NCBI RefSeq assembly: GCF_019200975.1
Contig: NZ_JAHTMR010000011.1
Coordinates: forward strand, 183,184 to 247,183
Direction of reading: 5' to 3'
Origin: Pseudomonas sp. PD9R
Lineage (GTDB): Bacteria; Pseudomonadota; Gammaproteobacteria; Pseudomonadales; Pseudomonadaceae
DNA: 64,000 nt
Position numbers and translations under genes: made by a program. Of this stretch, positions 1 to 8,647 are shown one piece after another (position 1 is the first letter of the stretch; each line of letters begins with the position of its first letter). The notes beneath the pieces were generated by a model that saw nothing but the letters and a program-made list of their open reading frames with translations, was not told the DNA's origin and searched no databases.

Positions 1-532
1 AATTGTGGATAAGTTCTGCGGCAATCGCCGCCAGATCGTCAAAAATCAAGGTGCCTACCGGTAGGGTCTTGCCCAAAGTCTTTTCGCCTTTCCCGGTCTT
101 AACTAAAACTGGCTGAGAATCGACGGCTTTGGCGGCTTCCAGGTCACCGAGACTATCGCCGACGAACCATAGATTAGTCAGCGACACGTTGTAATGTGCG
201 GCGATGTTTTTCAACATCCCGGGTTTTGGCTTGCGGCAATCGCAGCCTTCGTCCGGCCCGTGCGGGCAATAGACGATCAGCCCAACTTCACCACCTTGCT
301 CCGCCACCAGCGCGCGCAAGCGCTCGTGCATCGCATCAAGGGTGGAAATGTCGTAATAGCCACGAGCAATGCCCGACTGGTTGGTAGCAACTGCTACCGT
401 CCAGCCGGCCTTGCTCAACTGCGCGATGGCTTCGATCGAACCGGGGATTGGAATCCACTCCTCCACCGACTTGATGTAAGCGTCGGAGTCGTAATTGATC
501 ACTCCGTCCCGATCGAGAATCAGCAGTTTCAA
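1..532 (-). CDS. gmhB: D-glycero-beta-D-manno-heptose-1,7-bisphosphate 7-phosphatase (partial)
   Basis: This HAD-superfamily phosphatase removes the C7 phosphate in ADP-heptose synthesis for the LPS inner core. The reading frame starts with TTG 6 bases after the glyS stop and runs off the left edge after about 177 residues, so only a short C-terminus is missing. Visible motifs are the nucleophile loop DRDGVIN near residue 6, a zinc-type cluster CPHGPDEGCDCRK in the middle, and the GDSLGDLEAA acidic loop near the end. A GGGGT Shine-Dalgarno-like stretch precedes the TTG. Position after glyQ-glyS fits the usual Pseudomonas order, where gmhB is followed by an acyltransferase and gyrB toward the origin. 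Confidence 0.9.
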   Translation of the reverse strand, partial: MKLLILDRDGVINYDSDAYIKSVEEWIPIPGSIEAIAQLSKAGWTVAVATNQSGIARGYYDISTLDAMHERLRALVAEQGGEVGLIVYCPHGPDEGCDCRKPKPGMLKNIAAHYNVSLTNLWFVGDSLGDLEAAKAVDSQPVLVKTGKGEKTLGKTLPVGTLIFDDLAAIAAELIHN

Positions 533-538
533 ACAGTC

Positions 539-2593
539 TTACCCCAACAACGAAATATCGGCGACGCCGAGGAACAGCCCACGCAGACGCGCCAGCAAGG
601 CATAACGGTTGGCGCGGACCTTGGCGTCTTCCGCGTTGACCATCACTGCTTCGAAGAACGCATCGACCGGCTCGCGCAGGGCGGCCAGGCGTGCCAGCGA
701 TTCGCTGTACTGGCGCGCCGCAGCCATTGGCTGAACAGCCTGGTCTGCCTGCTGAATCGCCGAATACAGGGAAAACTCGTTGGCATTGTCGAAGTACTTC
801 GCTTCGACGACGGTCGGAACCGAGCCTTCAACCTTGCTCAGCAAGTTCGAAACTCGCTTGTTCACGGCAGCCAGGGCAGCCGCTTCCGGCAACTTGCGGA
901 ACGCTTGGACTGCTTGAACACGTTGGTCGAAGTCCAGGGCGGAACCCGGCTTCAGCGCACGTACCGACAGGTAGGTCGCGACGTCGACGCCCTCGTCTTC
1001 ATAACGAGCACGCAGACGGTCGAAGATGAACTCCAGCACGGCGTCGTTCAGGCCGGCAGCTTTCACCTTGGCACCGAACGCATTCACAGCGAAGGCCACG
1101 GCATCGTTCAGGTCCAGATCCAGTTGCTTCTCGATCAGGATGCGCAGCACACCGAGTGCGGCACGGCGCAGGGCATACGGGTCTTTGCTGCCGGTCGGCA
1201 GCATGCCGATGCCGAAAATGCCGACCAACGTGTCGAGCTTGTCAGCGATGGCCACGGCCGCACCGGTCAGGGTGGTTGGCAGCTCAGCGCCAGCACCGCG
1301 CGGCATGTACTGCTCGTTCAGCGCCAGCGCTACGTCTTGCGGCTCGCCATCGTTGAGGGCGTAGTAGTAGCCGGCAACGCCTTGCATCTCCGGGAACTCG
1401 CCGACCATTTCGGTCGCCAGGTCGCATTTGGACAACAGACCGGCACGGGAAGCCCATGCAGCGTTGCCGCCGATGCGCTGAGCGATGTAAGCGGCCAGTT
1501 TGGAAACGCGCTCGGCCTTGTCGTAGACGCTGCCGAGTTTTTCCTGGAACACCACGTTTTGCAGGCGCAGGTTAAAGTCTTCGAGTTTCTGCTTCTTGTC
1601 TTGCTTGAAGAAGAACTCGGCGTCGGTCAGGCGTGGGCGAACCACTTTCTCGTTACCGGCGATGATCTGCTGCGGGTCTTTGCTCTCGATGTTGGCCACG
1701 GTAATGAAACGTGGCAGCAACTTGCCGTCGATATCCAGCAGGCAGAAATACTTCTGGTTGTCCTGCATGGTGGTGATCAGCGCTTCTTGTGGCACGTCGA
1801 GGAAGCGTTCTTCGAACGAGCACACCAGCGGCACCGGCCACTCAACCAGCGCAGTCACTTCATCGAGCAGGTCCGGCGGCACGATGGCGGTGCCTTCCTG
1901 CAGGGTCGCCAGTTCTTCGGTGCGCTTGCTGATGATTGCGCGACGCTCGTTGGCGTCGGCCAGCACGTAAGCGGCACGCAGGTCATTGAGGTAGCTGGAT
2001 GGCGAACCGATGCGCACGGTTTCCGGATGATGGAAACGGTGGCCGCGGGAATCACGACCGGACTTCTGCGCGAGGATGGTGCAGTCGATGACCTGGTCAC
2101 CGAGCAGCATCACCAGCCATTGGGTCGGACGAACGAATTCTTCCTTGCGGGCACCCCAACGCATGCGCTTCGGGATCGGCAGGTCGTTCAGGGAATCTTC
2201 GACGATGGTCGGCAGCAGGCTGGCGGTCGGCTTGCCGGCAATGCTTTGGCTGTAGCGCAGTTTTGGGCCGCTCTGATCGATTTCGCTCAGGTCGACGCCG
2301 CACTTCTTGGCAAAACCCAGTGCCGCTTGCGTCGGGTTGCCATCAGCATCGAACGCAGCCTGACGTGGCGGGCCATCGAGGTTGATGCTGCGATCCGGCT
2401 GCTGAGTAGCCAGCGAAGTGATCAGCACCGCCAGACGACGTGGCGCCGCGTAGACGGTTTTGGTCTCGTAGTTCAGGCCGGCGGCTTGCAGGCCTTTGTC
2501 GATACCGGCAAGAAACGCCTCGGCCAGGGTGTTCAGGGCTTTGGGTGGCAGTTCTTCAGTGCCCAGTTCAACCAGAAAATCCAGAGCACTCAT
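539..2593 (-). CDS. glyS: Glycine--tRNA ligase beta subunit
   Basis: Beta chain of the bacterial alpha2beta2 glycyl-tRNA synthetase; it binds tRNA-Gly and is needed for aminoacylation. The 684-residue length matches the family, the N-terminus (LVELGTEELPPKAL) is the family signature, and the frame carries the conserved PxxMRW block (IPKRMRWG) near residue 140. Its ATG overlaps the glyQ stop as ATGA, so the two subunits are translationally coupled. gmhB follows after 6 bases, suggesting one transcription unit glyQ-glyS-gmhB. A very long open frame on the opposite strand is a shadow of this GC-rich gene. Confidence 0.97.
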   Translation of the reverse strand: MSALDFLVELGTEELPPKALNTLAEAFLAGIDKGLQAAGLNYETKTVYAAPRRLAVLITSLATQQPDRSINLDGPPRQAAFDADGNPTQAALGFAKKCGVDLSEIDQSGPKLRYSQSIAGKPTASLLPTIVEDSLNDLPIPKRMRWGARKEEFVRPTQWLVMLLGDQVIDCTILAQKSGRDSRGHRFHHPETVRIGSPSSYLNDLRAAYVLADANERRAIISKRTEELATLQEGTAIVPPDLLDEVTALVEWPVPLVCSFEERFLDVPQEALITTMQDNQKYFCLLDIDGKLLPRFITVANIESKDPQQIIAGNEKVVRPRLTDAEFFFKQDKKQKLEDFNLRLQNVVFQEKLGSVYDKAERVSKLAAYIAQRIGGNAAWASRAGLLSKCDLATEMVGEFPEMQGVAGYYYALNDGEPQDVALALNEQYMPRGAGAELPTTLTGAAVAIADKLDTLVGIFGIGMLPTGSKDPYALRRAALGVLRILIEKQLDLDLNDAVAFAVNAFGAKVKAAGLNDAVLEFIFDRLRARYEDEGVDVATYLSVRALKPGSALDFDQRVQAVQAFRKLPEAAALAAVNKRVSNLLSKVEGSVPTVVEAKYFDNANEFSLYSAIQQADQAVQPMAAARQYSESLARLAALREPVDAFFEAVMVNAEDAKVRANRYALLARLRGLFLGVADISLLG

Positions 2594-3543
2594 TGTGCAG
2601 CCTCCAGCTTGGCCAGTACTTCGTCACGCAGGTCCGGGGTCGCCATCGGGAAGCCGAGCTTGGCGCGAGCCAGCAGGTAGGCTTGCGCAACGGAACGCGC
2701 CAGGGTGCGTACACGCAGAATGTATTGCTGACGCGCGGTGACGGAAATCGCCCGGCGCGCATCCAGCAGGTTGAAGGTATGGGAGGCCTTCAACACCATT
2801 TCGTAGCTCGGCAACGGCAGCGGCTGGTCGAGTTCGATCAGGCGCTTGGCTTCGCTTTCGTAGAAATCGAACAGTTCGAACAGCTTCTCGACGTTGGCGT
2901 GTTCGAAGTTGTAGGTCGACTGCTCCACTTCGTTCTGATGGAACACGTCGCCGTAGGTGACTTTGCCCATCGGGCCGTCAGCCCAGACCAGGTCGTAGAC
3001 CGAGTCCACGCCTTGCAGGTACATGGCCAGGCGCTCCAGGCCGTAGGTGATCTCGCCGGTCACCGGGTAGCACTCGATGCCGCCCGCTTGCTGGAAGTAG
3101 GTGAACTGGGTCACTTCCATGCCGTTGAGCCAGACTTCCCAGCCCAGACCCCAGGCGCCGAGGGTCGGCGATTCCCAGTTGTCTTCGACGAAACGGATGT
3201 CATGCACCAATGGGTCGAGGCCCACGTGCTTTAGGGAGCCCAGGTACAGCTCCTGGAAGTTGTCCGGGTTCGGCTTCAGGACTACCTGGAACTGGTAGTA
3301 GTGCTGCAGACGGTTCGGGTTTTCGCCGTAGCGGCCGTCAGTCGGGCGACGACTTGGCTGCACATAAGCGGCGTTCCAGGTTTCCGGGCCAATGGCGCGC
3401 AGGAATGTTGCGGTGTGGAAAGTGCCGGCGCCTACTTCCATATCGTAGGGCTGAAGTACCACACAACCTTGCTCGGCCCAGTATTGCTGGAGGGCGAGGA
3501 TCAAGTCTTGGAAGGTACGCACGGCTGGCGTAGGCTGGCTCAC
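2590..3543 (-). CDS. glyQ: Glycine--tRNA ligase alpha subunit
   Basis: Catalytic alpha chain of the heterotetrameric class II glycyl-tRNA synthetase, 317 residues. I start it at GTG 3543 (protein begins SQPTPAVRTFQDL) because an AGGTGA ribosome-binding site lies 7 bases upstream and this gives the standard family length; an upstream ATG would add 46 unrelated residues. Class II motif 3 is visible as GEITYGLERLAMYLQ, and the N-terminal WAEQGCVVLQPYDMEVGAGTF block is typical. It overlaps glyS by four bases and is divergent from tag. Confidence 0.97.
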   Translation of the reverse strand: MSQPTPAVRTFQDLILALQQYWAEQGCVVLQPYDMEVGAGTFHTATFLRAIGPETWNAAYVQPSRRPTDGRYGENPNRLQHYYQFQVVLKPNPDNFQELYLGSLKHVGLDPLVHDIRFVEDNWESPTLGAWGLGWEVWLNGMEVTQFTYFQQAGGIECYPVTGEITYGLERLAMYLQGVDSVYDLVWADGPMGKVTYGDVFHQNEVEQSTYNFEHANVEKLFELFDFYESEAKRLIELDQPLPLPSYEMVLKASHTFNLLDARRAISVTARQQYILRVRTLARSVAQAYLLARAKLGFPMATPDLRDEVLAKLEAAQ

Positions 3544-3624
3544 GAAATTCACCTGTTTCTTGGGCTGCGATTTAAAGAGCGGGAGTATACCCGATTCGTT
3601 GCTGCGCACGCCCCCTGGAGCCTT

Positions 3625-4182
3625 ATGCCACGCTGCTTTTGGTGTTCCGAAGATCCGCTGTACATGGCTTATCACGATCAAGAGTGGGGCACGCCTCTAC
3701 GCGATGCGCAGGGTTTGTTCGAGTTGCTTTTGCTCGAAGGGTTCCAGGCCGGGCTTTCCTGGATCACCGTGTTGCGCAAACGCGAACATTACCGCCAGGT
3801 GATGTACGGCTTTGACGTGCAGCGCGTGGCGCAAATGAGCGACGCCGAAGTCGATGAATTGATGCTCGATCCGGGGATCATCCGCAATCGCCTCAAGCTC
3901 AATGCCGCCCGGCGCAATGCCCAGGCCTGGCTGGCGCTGGAGGACCCGGTCGAGTTTCTCTGGTCGTTTGTTGGCGGGACGCCGAAGATCAATCATTTCA
4001 AGGACCGCACCGAAGTGCCGGCCATCACACCCGAGGCGGTGGAGATGAGCAAAGGTTTGAAAAAGGCCGGATTTACCTTCGTCGGCCCGACCATTTGCTA
4101 CGCGCTGATGCAGGCTTCGGGCATGGTCATGGATCACACCCGGGATTGTGACCGCTACGCGCTGCTGGCGAACGGCGGTTAG
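3625..4182 (+). CDS. tag: DNA-3-methyladenine glycosylase I
   Basis: Base-excision repair enzyme that removes 3-methyladenine from alkylated DNA. The 185-residue protein has the zinc-snap ligands of the Tag family: C4 and H17 at the N-terminus (CFWCSEDPLYMAYHDQEWG) and H171/C175 at the C-terminus (HTRDC). The catalytic-pocket glutamate falls at residue 38 (LLLEGFQAGLSW), exactly as in E. coli Tag. The frame is open well upstream, but the ATG at 3625 gives the family N-terminus MPRCFWC. It is followed after 40 bases by an LpxL-type gene on the same strand, probably co-transcribed. Confidence 0.95.
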   Translation: MPRCFWCSEDPLYMAYHDQEWGTPLRDAQGLFELLLLEGFQAGLSWITVLRKREHYRQVMYGFDVQRVAQMSDAEVDELMLDPGIIRNRLKLNAARRNAQAWLALEDPVEFLWSFVGGTPKINHFKDRTEVPAITPEAVEMSKGLKKAGFTFVGPTICYALMQASGMVMDHTRDCDRYALLANGG

Positions 4183-4222
4183 AATAGCCGCCTCGCGCAC
4201 AGCACAAGAACAGGAGTGACCT

Positions 4223-5110
4223 GTGGAAAAGTTTAAAGGCGCCTTGCTGGTAGGCGCTCTGCGGCTGTTTGCCCTGCTTCCGTGGCGGGCGGTGCAGGCC
4301 GTCGGCTCGGCGATTGGCTGGCTGATGTGGAAAACCCCCAACCGTTCCCGCGATGTGGTGCGGATCAACTTGGCCAAGTGCTTTCCGGACATGGACCCTG
4401 CCGAGCGCGAGCGTCTGGTCGGCCAGAGCTTGAAAGACATTGGCAAGTCCCTGACCGAAAGCGCCTGCGCCTGGATCTGGCCAGCCCAGCGTTCCATCGA
4501 CCTGGTGCGCGAGGTCGAAGGTCTCGACATATTGAAAGACGCCCTCGCCTCCGGCAAAGGCGTGGTTGGCATCACCAGCCATCTGGGCAACTGGGAAGTG
4601 CTCAACCACTTCTATTGCAGCCAGTGCAAACCGATCATTTTCTACCGCCCGCCAAAACTGAAGGCTGTGGATGAATTGCTGCGCAAACAGCGTGTGCAAC
4701 TGGGCAACAAAGTGGCCGCTTCCACCAAGGAAGGCATCCTCAGCGTCATCAAGGAAGTGCGCAAAGGTGGTGCAGTGGGCATTCCCGCTGACCCGGAACC
4801 GTCCGAATCCGCCGGGATCTTCGTGCCGTTCTTCGCCACCCAGGCACTGACCAGCAAATTCGTACCGAACATGCTGGCCGGCGGTAAAGCGGTCGGTGTG
4901 TTCCTGCATGCCCTGCGTCTGCCGGACGGTTCGGGCTACAAAGTTATCCTCGAAGCCGCGCCCGAAGCCATGTACAGCACCGATACCGAGACGTCGTGCG
5001 CGGCCATGAGCCAGGTGGTCGAGCGCTATGTGCGGGCGTATCCGAGCCAGTACATGTGGAGCATGAAGCGCTTCAAGAAACGTCCACCGGGCGAAGAACG
5101 CTGGTATTGA
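4223..5110 (+). CDS. Lipid A lauroyl/myristoyl acyltransferase family protein (LpxL/HtrB type)
   Basis: Inner-membrane acyltransferase of the LpxL/LpxM family, predicted to transfer a secondary acyl chain to the lipid A precursor. It has 295 residues, an N-terminal hydrophobic segment (about residues 7-35) and the catalytic HX4E motif H120-LGNW-E125. Start is GTG with AGGAG 7 bases upstream. Pseudomonads carry several paralogues, so which acyl position it modifies cannot be told from sequence; a broader lysophospholipid acyltransferase role is also possible. It lies directly downstream of tag. Confidence 0.88.
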   Translation: MEKFKGALLVGALRLFALLPWRAVQAVGSAIGWLMWKTPNRSRDVVRINLAKCFPDMDPAERERLVGQSLKDIGKSLTESACAWIWPAQRSIDLVREVEGLDILKDALASGKGVVGITSHLGNWEVLNHFYCSQCKPIIFYRPPKLKAVDELLRKQRVQLGNKVAASTKEGILSVIKEVRKGGAVGIPADPEPSESAGIFVPFFATQALTSKFVPNMLAGGKAVGVFLHALRLPDGSGYKVILEAAPEAMYSTDTETSCAAMSQVVERYVRAYPSQYMWSMKRFKKRPPGEERWY

Positions 5111-5137
5111 TCCAAATGGCATGATCTGTGGATAAGT

Positions 5138-5237
5138 TGTAGGAGCGAGCTTGCTCGCGATGGACGTAAGAGCGCCGCGTTCGGCCAGACAGCCCTCGTG
5201 AACCTTAACGTCCATCGCAAGCAAGCTCGCTCCTACA
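5138..5237. repeat. REP-type palindrome, GAGCGAGC family
   Basis: Two inverted arms of about 30 bases begin TGTAGGAGCGAGC and end GCTCGCTCCTACA, separated by about 40 bases that include GCCGCG. This is the inverted-pair (BIME-like) arrangement of the Pseudomonas REP sequences and recurs at seven other places in the window. Confidence 0.9.
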
Positions 5238-5272
5238 TGCACACATGCCGCTGTTCAGGAAAGGACGCAAAG

Positions 5273-5512
5273 ATGTCCGAAAACAGAAAATCATTTCGCA
5301 TCAAGATCAGCCACGAAAGCTTCGGCGAATGCCTGGGCCAGACGCGCAATCTGTCGACCACCGGTGTCTACGTTAAGCATCCGGCCTTGTCGGCATTGCC
5401 CAGAGGGGCGGTGGTGTATGGGCAGGTGCAGGACTTACCCACAGGCGCGCCGCGAGTACGCATGGAAGTGGTGCTGGTGGATGCCGAAGGTATTGGCTTG
5501 CGCTACCTCTGA
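5273..5512 (+). CDS. Small PilZ-domain protein
   Basis: A 79-residue single-domain PilZ protein, a candidate cyclic-di-GMP receptor. The PilZ signature is present: an RKSFR (RxxxR-like) segment at residues 5-9 and NLSTTGVYV (N/DxSxxG) near residue 30. The ATG at 5273 is chosen because the family N-terminus follows directly; upstream in-frame codons run through the REP palindrome. It is convergent with and immediately adjacent to the TPR gene. Position after the LpxL-type gene fits the usual Pseudomonas order. No output domain is fused, so its partner is unknown. Confidence 0.85.
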   Translation: MSENRKSFRIKISHESFGECLGQTRNLSTTGVYVKHPALSALPRGAVVYGQVQDLPTGAPRVRMEVVLVDAEGIGLRYL

Positions 5513-5827
5513 TCAGAGCGCCTGACGATCGAGTTTCTTGATAAACACCGTCATTTCCTTCTCCGCCTGCTTGTCGCCATGAGCGCGGGCGGCTTCCAGG
5601 CCTTGTTCCCAGGCCTGGCGCGCGCCGGCATGGTCCGACAACGCCAGGTGCGCCTTGCCCAACAGCTTCCACGCCGCCGAGTATTTTGGATCGATTTCCA
5701 CGCAACGCTGGAAATGCTCCACAGCCTTGGCATTGTCCCCCAGATCCAGATAACCCTTGCCCAGGCCGAAGCGCAGCAACGAGTTATCCACACCCTTGGC
5801 GAGCATTTTTTCCAGGGATTCGATCAT
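5513..5827 (-). CDS. Tetratricopeptide-repeat protein
   Basis: A 104-residue soluble protein made almost entirely of TPR helices: the segments around LLRFGLGKGYLDLGD, AVEHFQRCVEIDPKY and AAWKLLGKAHLALSD carry the W-L-G-Y-A-F-P spacing of TPR motifs. No signal peptide. The ATG at 5827 has AGGAA 7 bases upstream and is preferred to an in-frame start 30 bases earlier. It probably acts as a protein-protein adaptor; partner unknown. It lies downstream of trkA on the same strand with a REP element between them. Confidence 0.85.
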   Translation of the reverse strand: MIESLEKMLAKGVDNSLLRFGLGKGYLDLGDNAKAVEHFQRCVEIDPKYSAAWKLLGKAHLALSDHAGARQAWEQGLEAARAHGDKQAEKEMTVFIKKLDRQAL

Positions 5828-5864
5828 TTGTGGATTCCTTTGTCTGGTTTGAAGCAAAGATCAA

Positions 5865-5928
5865 AAGATCGCAGCCTGCGGCAGCTCCTACAGATACCGG
5901 TGCAGATGTTGCCGCAGGCTGCGATTTT
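5865..5928. repeat. REP-type palindrome, GATCGCAGCC family
   Basis: Inverted arms AAAAGATCGCAGCCTGCGGCAGC and GCCGCAGGCTGCGATTTT enclose about 20 bases. It separates trkA from the TPR gene. Confidence 0.88.
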
Positions 5929-5940
5929 GGCAATGTTGAG

Positions 5941-7314
5941 TCAGAAAAAGCTCAACCCCACATGAAACAGCTTTTCCACATCGCGAATATGCTTTTTATC
6001 CACAAGGAACAGAATCACATGGTCGCCGGTTTCGATCACCGTATCGTCGTGGGCGATGATCACTTCTTCGTCGCGGATGATCGCGCCGATCGTGGTGCCC
6101 GGCGGCAGACCGATGTTCTCGATGGCCTTGCCGATGACCTTGCTCGACTTTGCATCACCGTGGGCAATCGCCTCGATGGCTTCCGCCGCGCCCCGGCGCA
6201 GTGAGTGCACGCTGACGATATCGCCACGGCGCACGTGGGCCAGCAAGGTGCCGATAGTCGCCAGCTGCGGGCTGATAGCGATGTCGATGTCACCGCCCTG
6301 AATCAAGTCCACGTACGCCGGGTTGTTGATGATAGTCATCACCTTCTTCGCGCCCAGCCGCTTGGCCAGTAATGACGACATGATGTTGGCTTCGTCGTCG
6401 TTGGTCAGGGCCAGGAAGATGTCGGCGTCGGCGATGTTTTCTTCCATCAACAAGTCGCGGTCGGAGGCGCTGCCCTGTAACACCACAGTGCTGTCGAGGG
6501 TGTCCGAGAGGTGGCGGCAACGGGCCGGGTTCATCTCGATGATCTTTACCTGGTAGCGACTCTCGATGGCTTCGGCCAGCCGCTCGCCGATCTGCCCGCC
6601 ACCGGCGATGACGATGCGTTTGTAAGTCTCGTCGAGACGGCGCATTTCACTCATCACCGCACGAATGTTGGCTTTGGCGGCAATGAAAAATACTTCGTCG
6701 TCCGCTTCGATCACTGTGTTGCCCTGAGGCAAAATCGGCCGGTCACGACGGAAAATCGCCGCGACGCGGGTTTCGACATTCGGCATGTGCTCACGCAACT
6801 GGCGCAGTTGCTGGCCCACGAGGGGGCCGCCGTAATACGCCTTCACAGCCACCAGTTGCGCCTTGCCCTCGGCGAAGTCGATCACCTGCAAGGCACCCGG
6901 ATGCTGAATCAAACGCTTGATGTAATTGGTGACCACTTGCTCGGGGCTGATCAGCACGTCGACTGGAATCGCTTCGTTATCGAACAGCTCGGTACGGGTC
7001 AGGTAGGCGGCTTCACGGACCCGGGCGATCTTCGTGGGTGTGTGGAACAGGGTGTGGGCAACCTGACAGGCGACCATGTTGGTTTCATCGCTGTTAGTCA
7101 CGGCCACCAGCATGTCGGCGTCGTCGGCACCGGCCTGGCGCAGCACGGTTGGCAGCGAACCGCGTCCCTGCACCGTGCGGATGTCCAAGCGGTCACCGAG
7201 GTCGCGCAGGCGTTCGCCGTCGGTGTCGACCACCGTGATGTCGTTGGCTTCACTGGCCAAGTGTTCCGCCAGCGAACCGCCGACCTGCCCTGCACCGAGG
7301 ATGATGATTTTCAT
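5941..7314 (-). CDS. trkA: Trk potassium uptake regulator TrkA
   Basis: Cytoplasmic, NAD-binding regulatory subunit of the Trk K+ uptake system, which gates the TrkH/TrkG channel. The 457-residue protein has the expected duplicated RCK layout: Rossmann motifs GAGQVGGSLAEHL at residue 7 and GGGQIGERLAEAI near residue 238, each followed by a TrkA_C segment. It lies 22 bases downstream of rsmB in the def-fmt-rsmB-trkA block. No trkH gene lies in the window, so the channel must be elsewhere. Confidence 0.96.
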   Translation of the reverse strand: MKIIILGAGQVGGSLAEHLASEANDITVVDTDGERLRDLGDRLDIRTVQGRGSLPTVLRQAGADDADMLVAVTNSDETNMVACQVAHTLFHTPTKIARVREAAYLTRTELFDNEAIPVDVLISPEQVVTNYIKRLIQHPGALQVIDFAEGKAQLVAVKAYYGGPLVGQQLRQLREHMPNVETRVAAIFRRDRPILPQGNTVIEADDEVFFIAAKANIRAVMSEMRRLDETYKRIVIAGGGQIGERLAEAIESRYQVKIIEMNPARCRHLSDTLDSTVVLQGSASDRDLLMEENIADADIFLALTNDDEANIMSSLLAKRLGAKKVMTIINNPAYVDLIQGGDIDIAISPQLATIGTLLAHVRRGDIVSVHSLRRGAAEAIEAIAHGDAKSSKVIGKAIENIGLPPGTTIGAIIRDEEVIIAHDDTVIETGDHVILFLVDKKHIRDVEKLFHVGLSFF

Positions 7315-7336
7315 CCAGTCACTCCATTGAATCCGT

Positions 7337-8647
7337 TTAACCGCGCGCGGCGGCGATCTTGATCAGCTTGGCGTAGTAGAACCCGTCGTGGCCGCCCTGC
7401 TGGGCCAGCAACTGGCGACCATGAGGTTGCTTGATCCCGGCCGCAGTAGCCAGGTCCAGTTCACGGGCGCCGGGTGTACGGGCAAGGAAGGCTTCAATGA
7501 CTTCGGTGTTTTCCGTGGGCAATGTGGAGCAAGTGGCGTAGAGCAAGATGCCGCCAACCTCCAGCGTTTTCCACAGGGCGTCCAGCAGTTCACCTTGCAG
7601 CAGCGCCAGTGCGGTGATGTCGTCTGCTTGGCGGGTAAGCTTGATGTCCGGGTGACGACGAATGACGCCGGTGGCCGAGCACGGCGCGTCCAGCAGGATG
7701 CGCTGGAAGGGTTTGCCGTCCCACCAAGTGGCGGTGTCACGACCGTCGGCGGCGATCAGTTCGGCGCTCAGGCCCAGGCGTTCGAGGTTTTCTCGCACGC
7801 GCACCAGACGTTTGGCTTCCAGGTCAACAGCTACCACGCCCGCGAGCGCTGGCTCGGCTTCGAGGATGTGGCAAGTCTTGCCACCCGGTGCGCAGCAGGC
7901 GTCGAGCACCCGTTGACCCGGCGCCAGATCCAGCAGATCGGCAGCCAGTTGTGCCGCTTCGTCCTGCACGCTGATCCAGCCTTCGGCGAAACCCGGCAGG
8001 CTGCGCACGTCGGCGGCGGCGTCGAGGATGATGCCGTCGCGGCTATAAGCGCATGCGCTGGCGGCGATGCCGGCTTCGCTGAGCAAGCCGAGATAAGCGT
8101 CGCGTGTGTGATAGCGACGGTTGACTCGCAGAATCATCGGCGGATGCGCATTGTTCGCCGCGCAAATAGCTTCCCATTGCTCAGGCCAGAACGCCTTCAG
8201 GGATTTTTGCAGCCAGCGCGGGTGAGCGGTGCGCACCACCGGATCGTGCTCCAACTCGGCCAGCAGCGCTTCGCTTTCCCGTTGGGCGCGGCGCAGCACG
8301 GCGTTGAGCAAGGCTTTCGCCCAGGGTTTTTTCAGTTTGTCGGCGCAACCGACGGTTTCGCCGATAGCGGCGTGGGCCGGCACGCGGGTGTAAAGCAATT
8401 GATAGAGGCCGACCAGCAGCAGCGCTTCGACATCGGTGTCGGCTGCCTTGAACGGCTTCTGCAGCAACTTGGCCGCCAGCGCCGACAAGCGTGGCTGCCA
8501 GCGCGCGGTACCGAACGCCAGGTCCTGGGTGAAACCGCGATCGCGGTCCTCGACCTTGTCCATTTGCGTCGGCAGCGAACTGTTGAGTGAGGCTTTTCCG
8601 TTAAGAACAGCGGCGAGTGCCTTGGCGGCGGCCAGACGCGGATTCAT
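7337..8647 (-). CDS. rsmB: 16S rRNA (cytosine-967-C5)-methyltransferase
   Basis: SAM-dependent RNA methyltransferase (Fmu/Sun/RsmB), 436 residues. The N-terminal NusB-like helical domain covers about residues 1-140. The catalytic domain shows the SAM-binding CAPGGKTCHILE motif, the DAPCSATGVIRRHPDIK motif IV and the YATCST motif VI cysteine, the two cysteines used in m5C chemistry. The start ATG overlaps the fmt stop by four bases, indicating translational coupling. Confidence 0.96.
   Translation of the reverse strand: MNPRLAAAKALAAVLNGKASLNSSLPTQMDKVEDRDRGFTQDLAFGTARWQPRLSALAAKLLQKPFKAADTDVEALLLVGLYQLLYTRVPAHAAIGETVGCADKLKKPWAKALLNAVLRRAQRESEALLAELEHDPVVRTAHPRWLQKSLKAFWPEQWEAICAANNAHPPMILRVNRRYHTRDAYLGLLSEAGIAASACAYSRDGIILDAAADVRSLPGFAEGWISVQDEAAQLAADLLDLAPGQRVLDACCAPGGKTCHILEAEPALAGVVAVDLEAKRLVRVRENLERLGLSAELIAADGRDTATWWDGKPFQRILLDAPCSATGVIRRHPDIKLTRQADDITALALLQGELLDALWKTLEVGGILLYATCSTLPTENTEVIEAFLARTPGARELDLATAAGIKQPHGRQLLAQQGGHDGFYYAKLIKIAAARG

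Noticed and set aside
194..2680. An 828-codon open frame on the plus strand
   Set aside because: It is antisense to glyS, has no ribosome-binding site or known domain, and is a by-product of GC-rich third positions.
3697..5242. Long minus-strand frames opposite tag and the LpxL-type gene
   Set aside because: Antisense shadows of well-supported genes.
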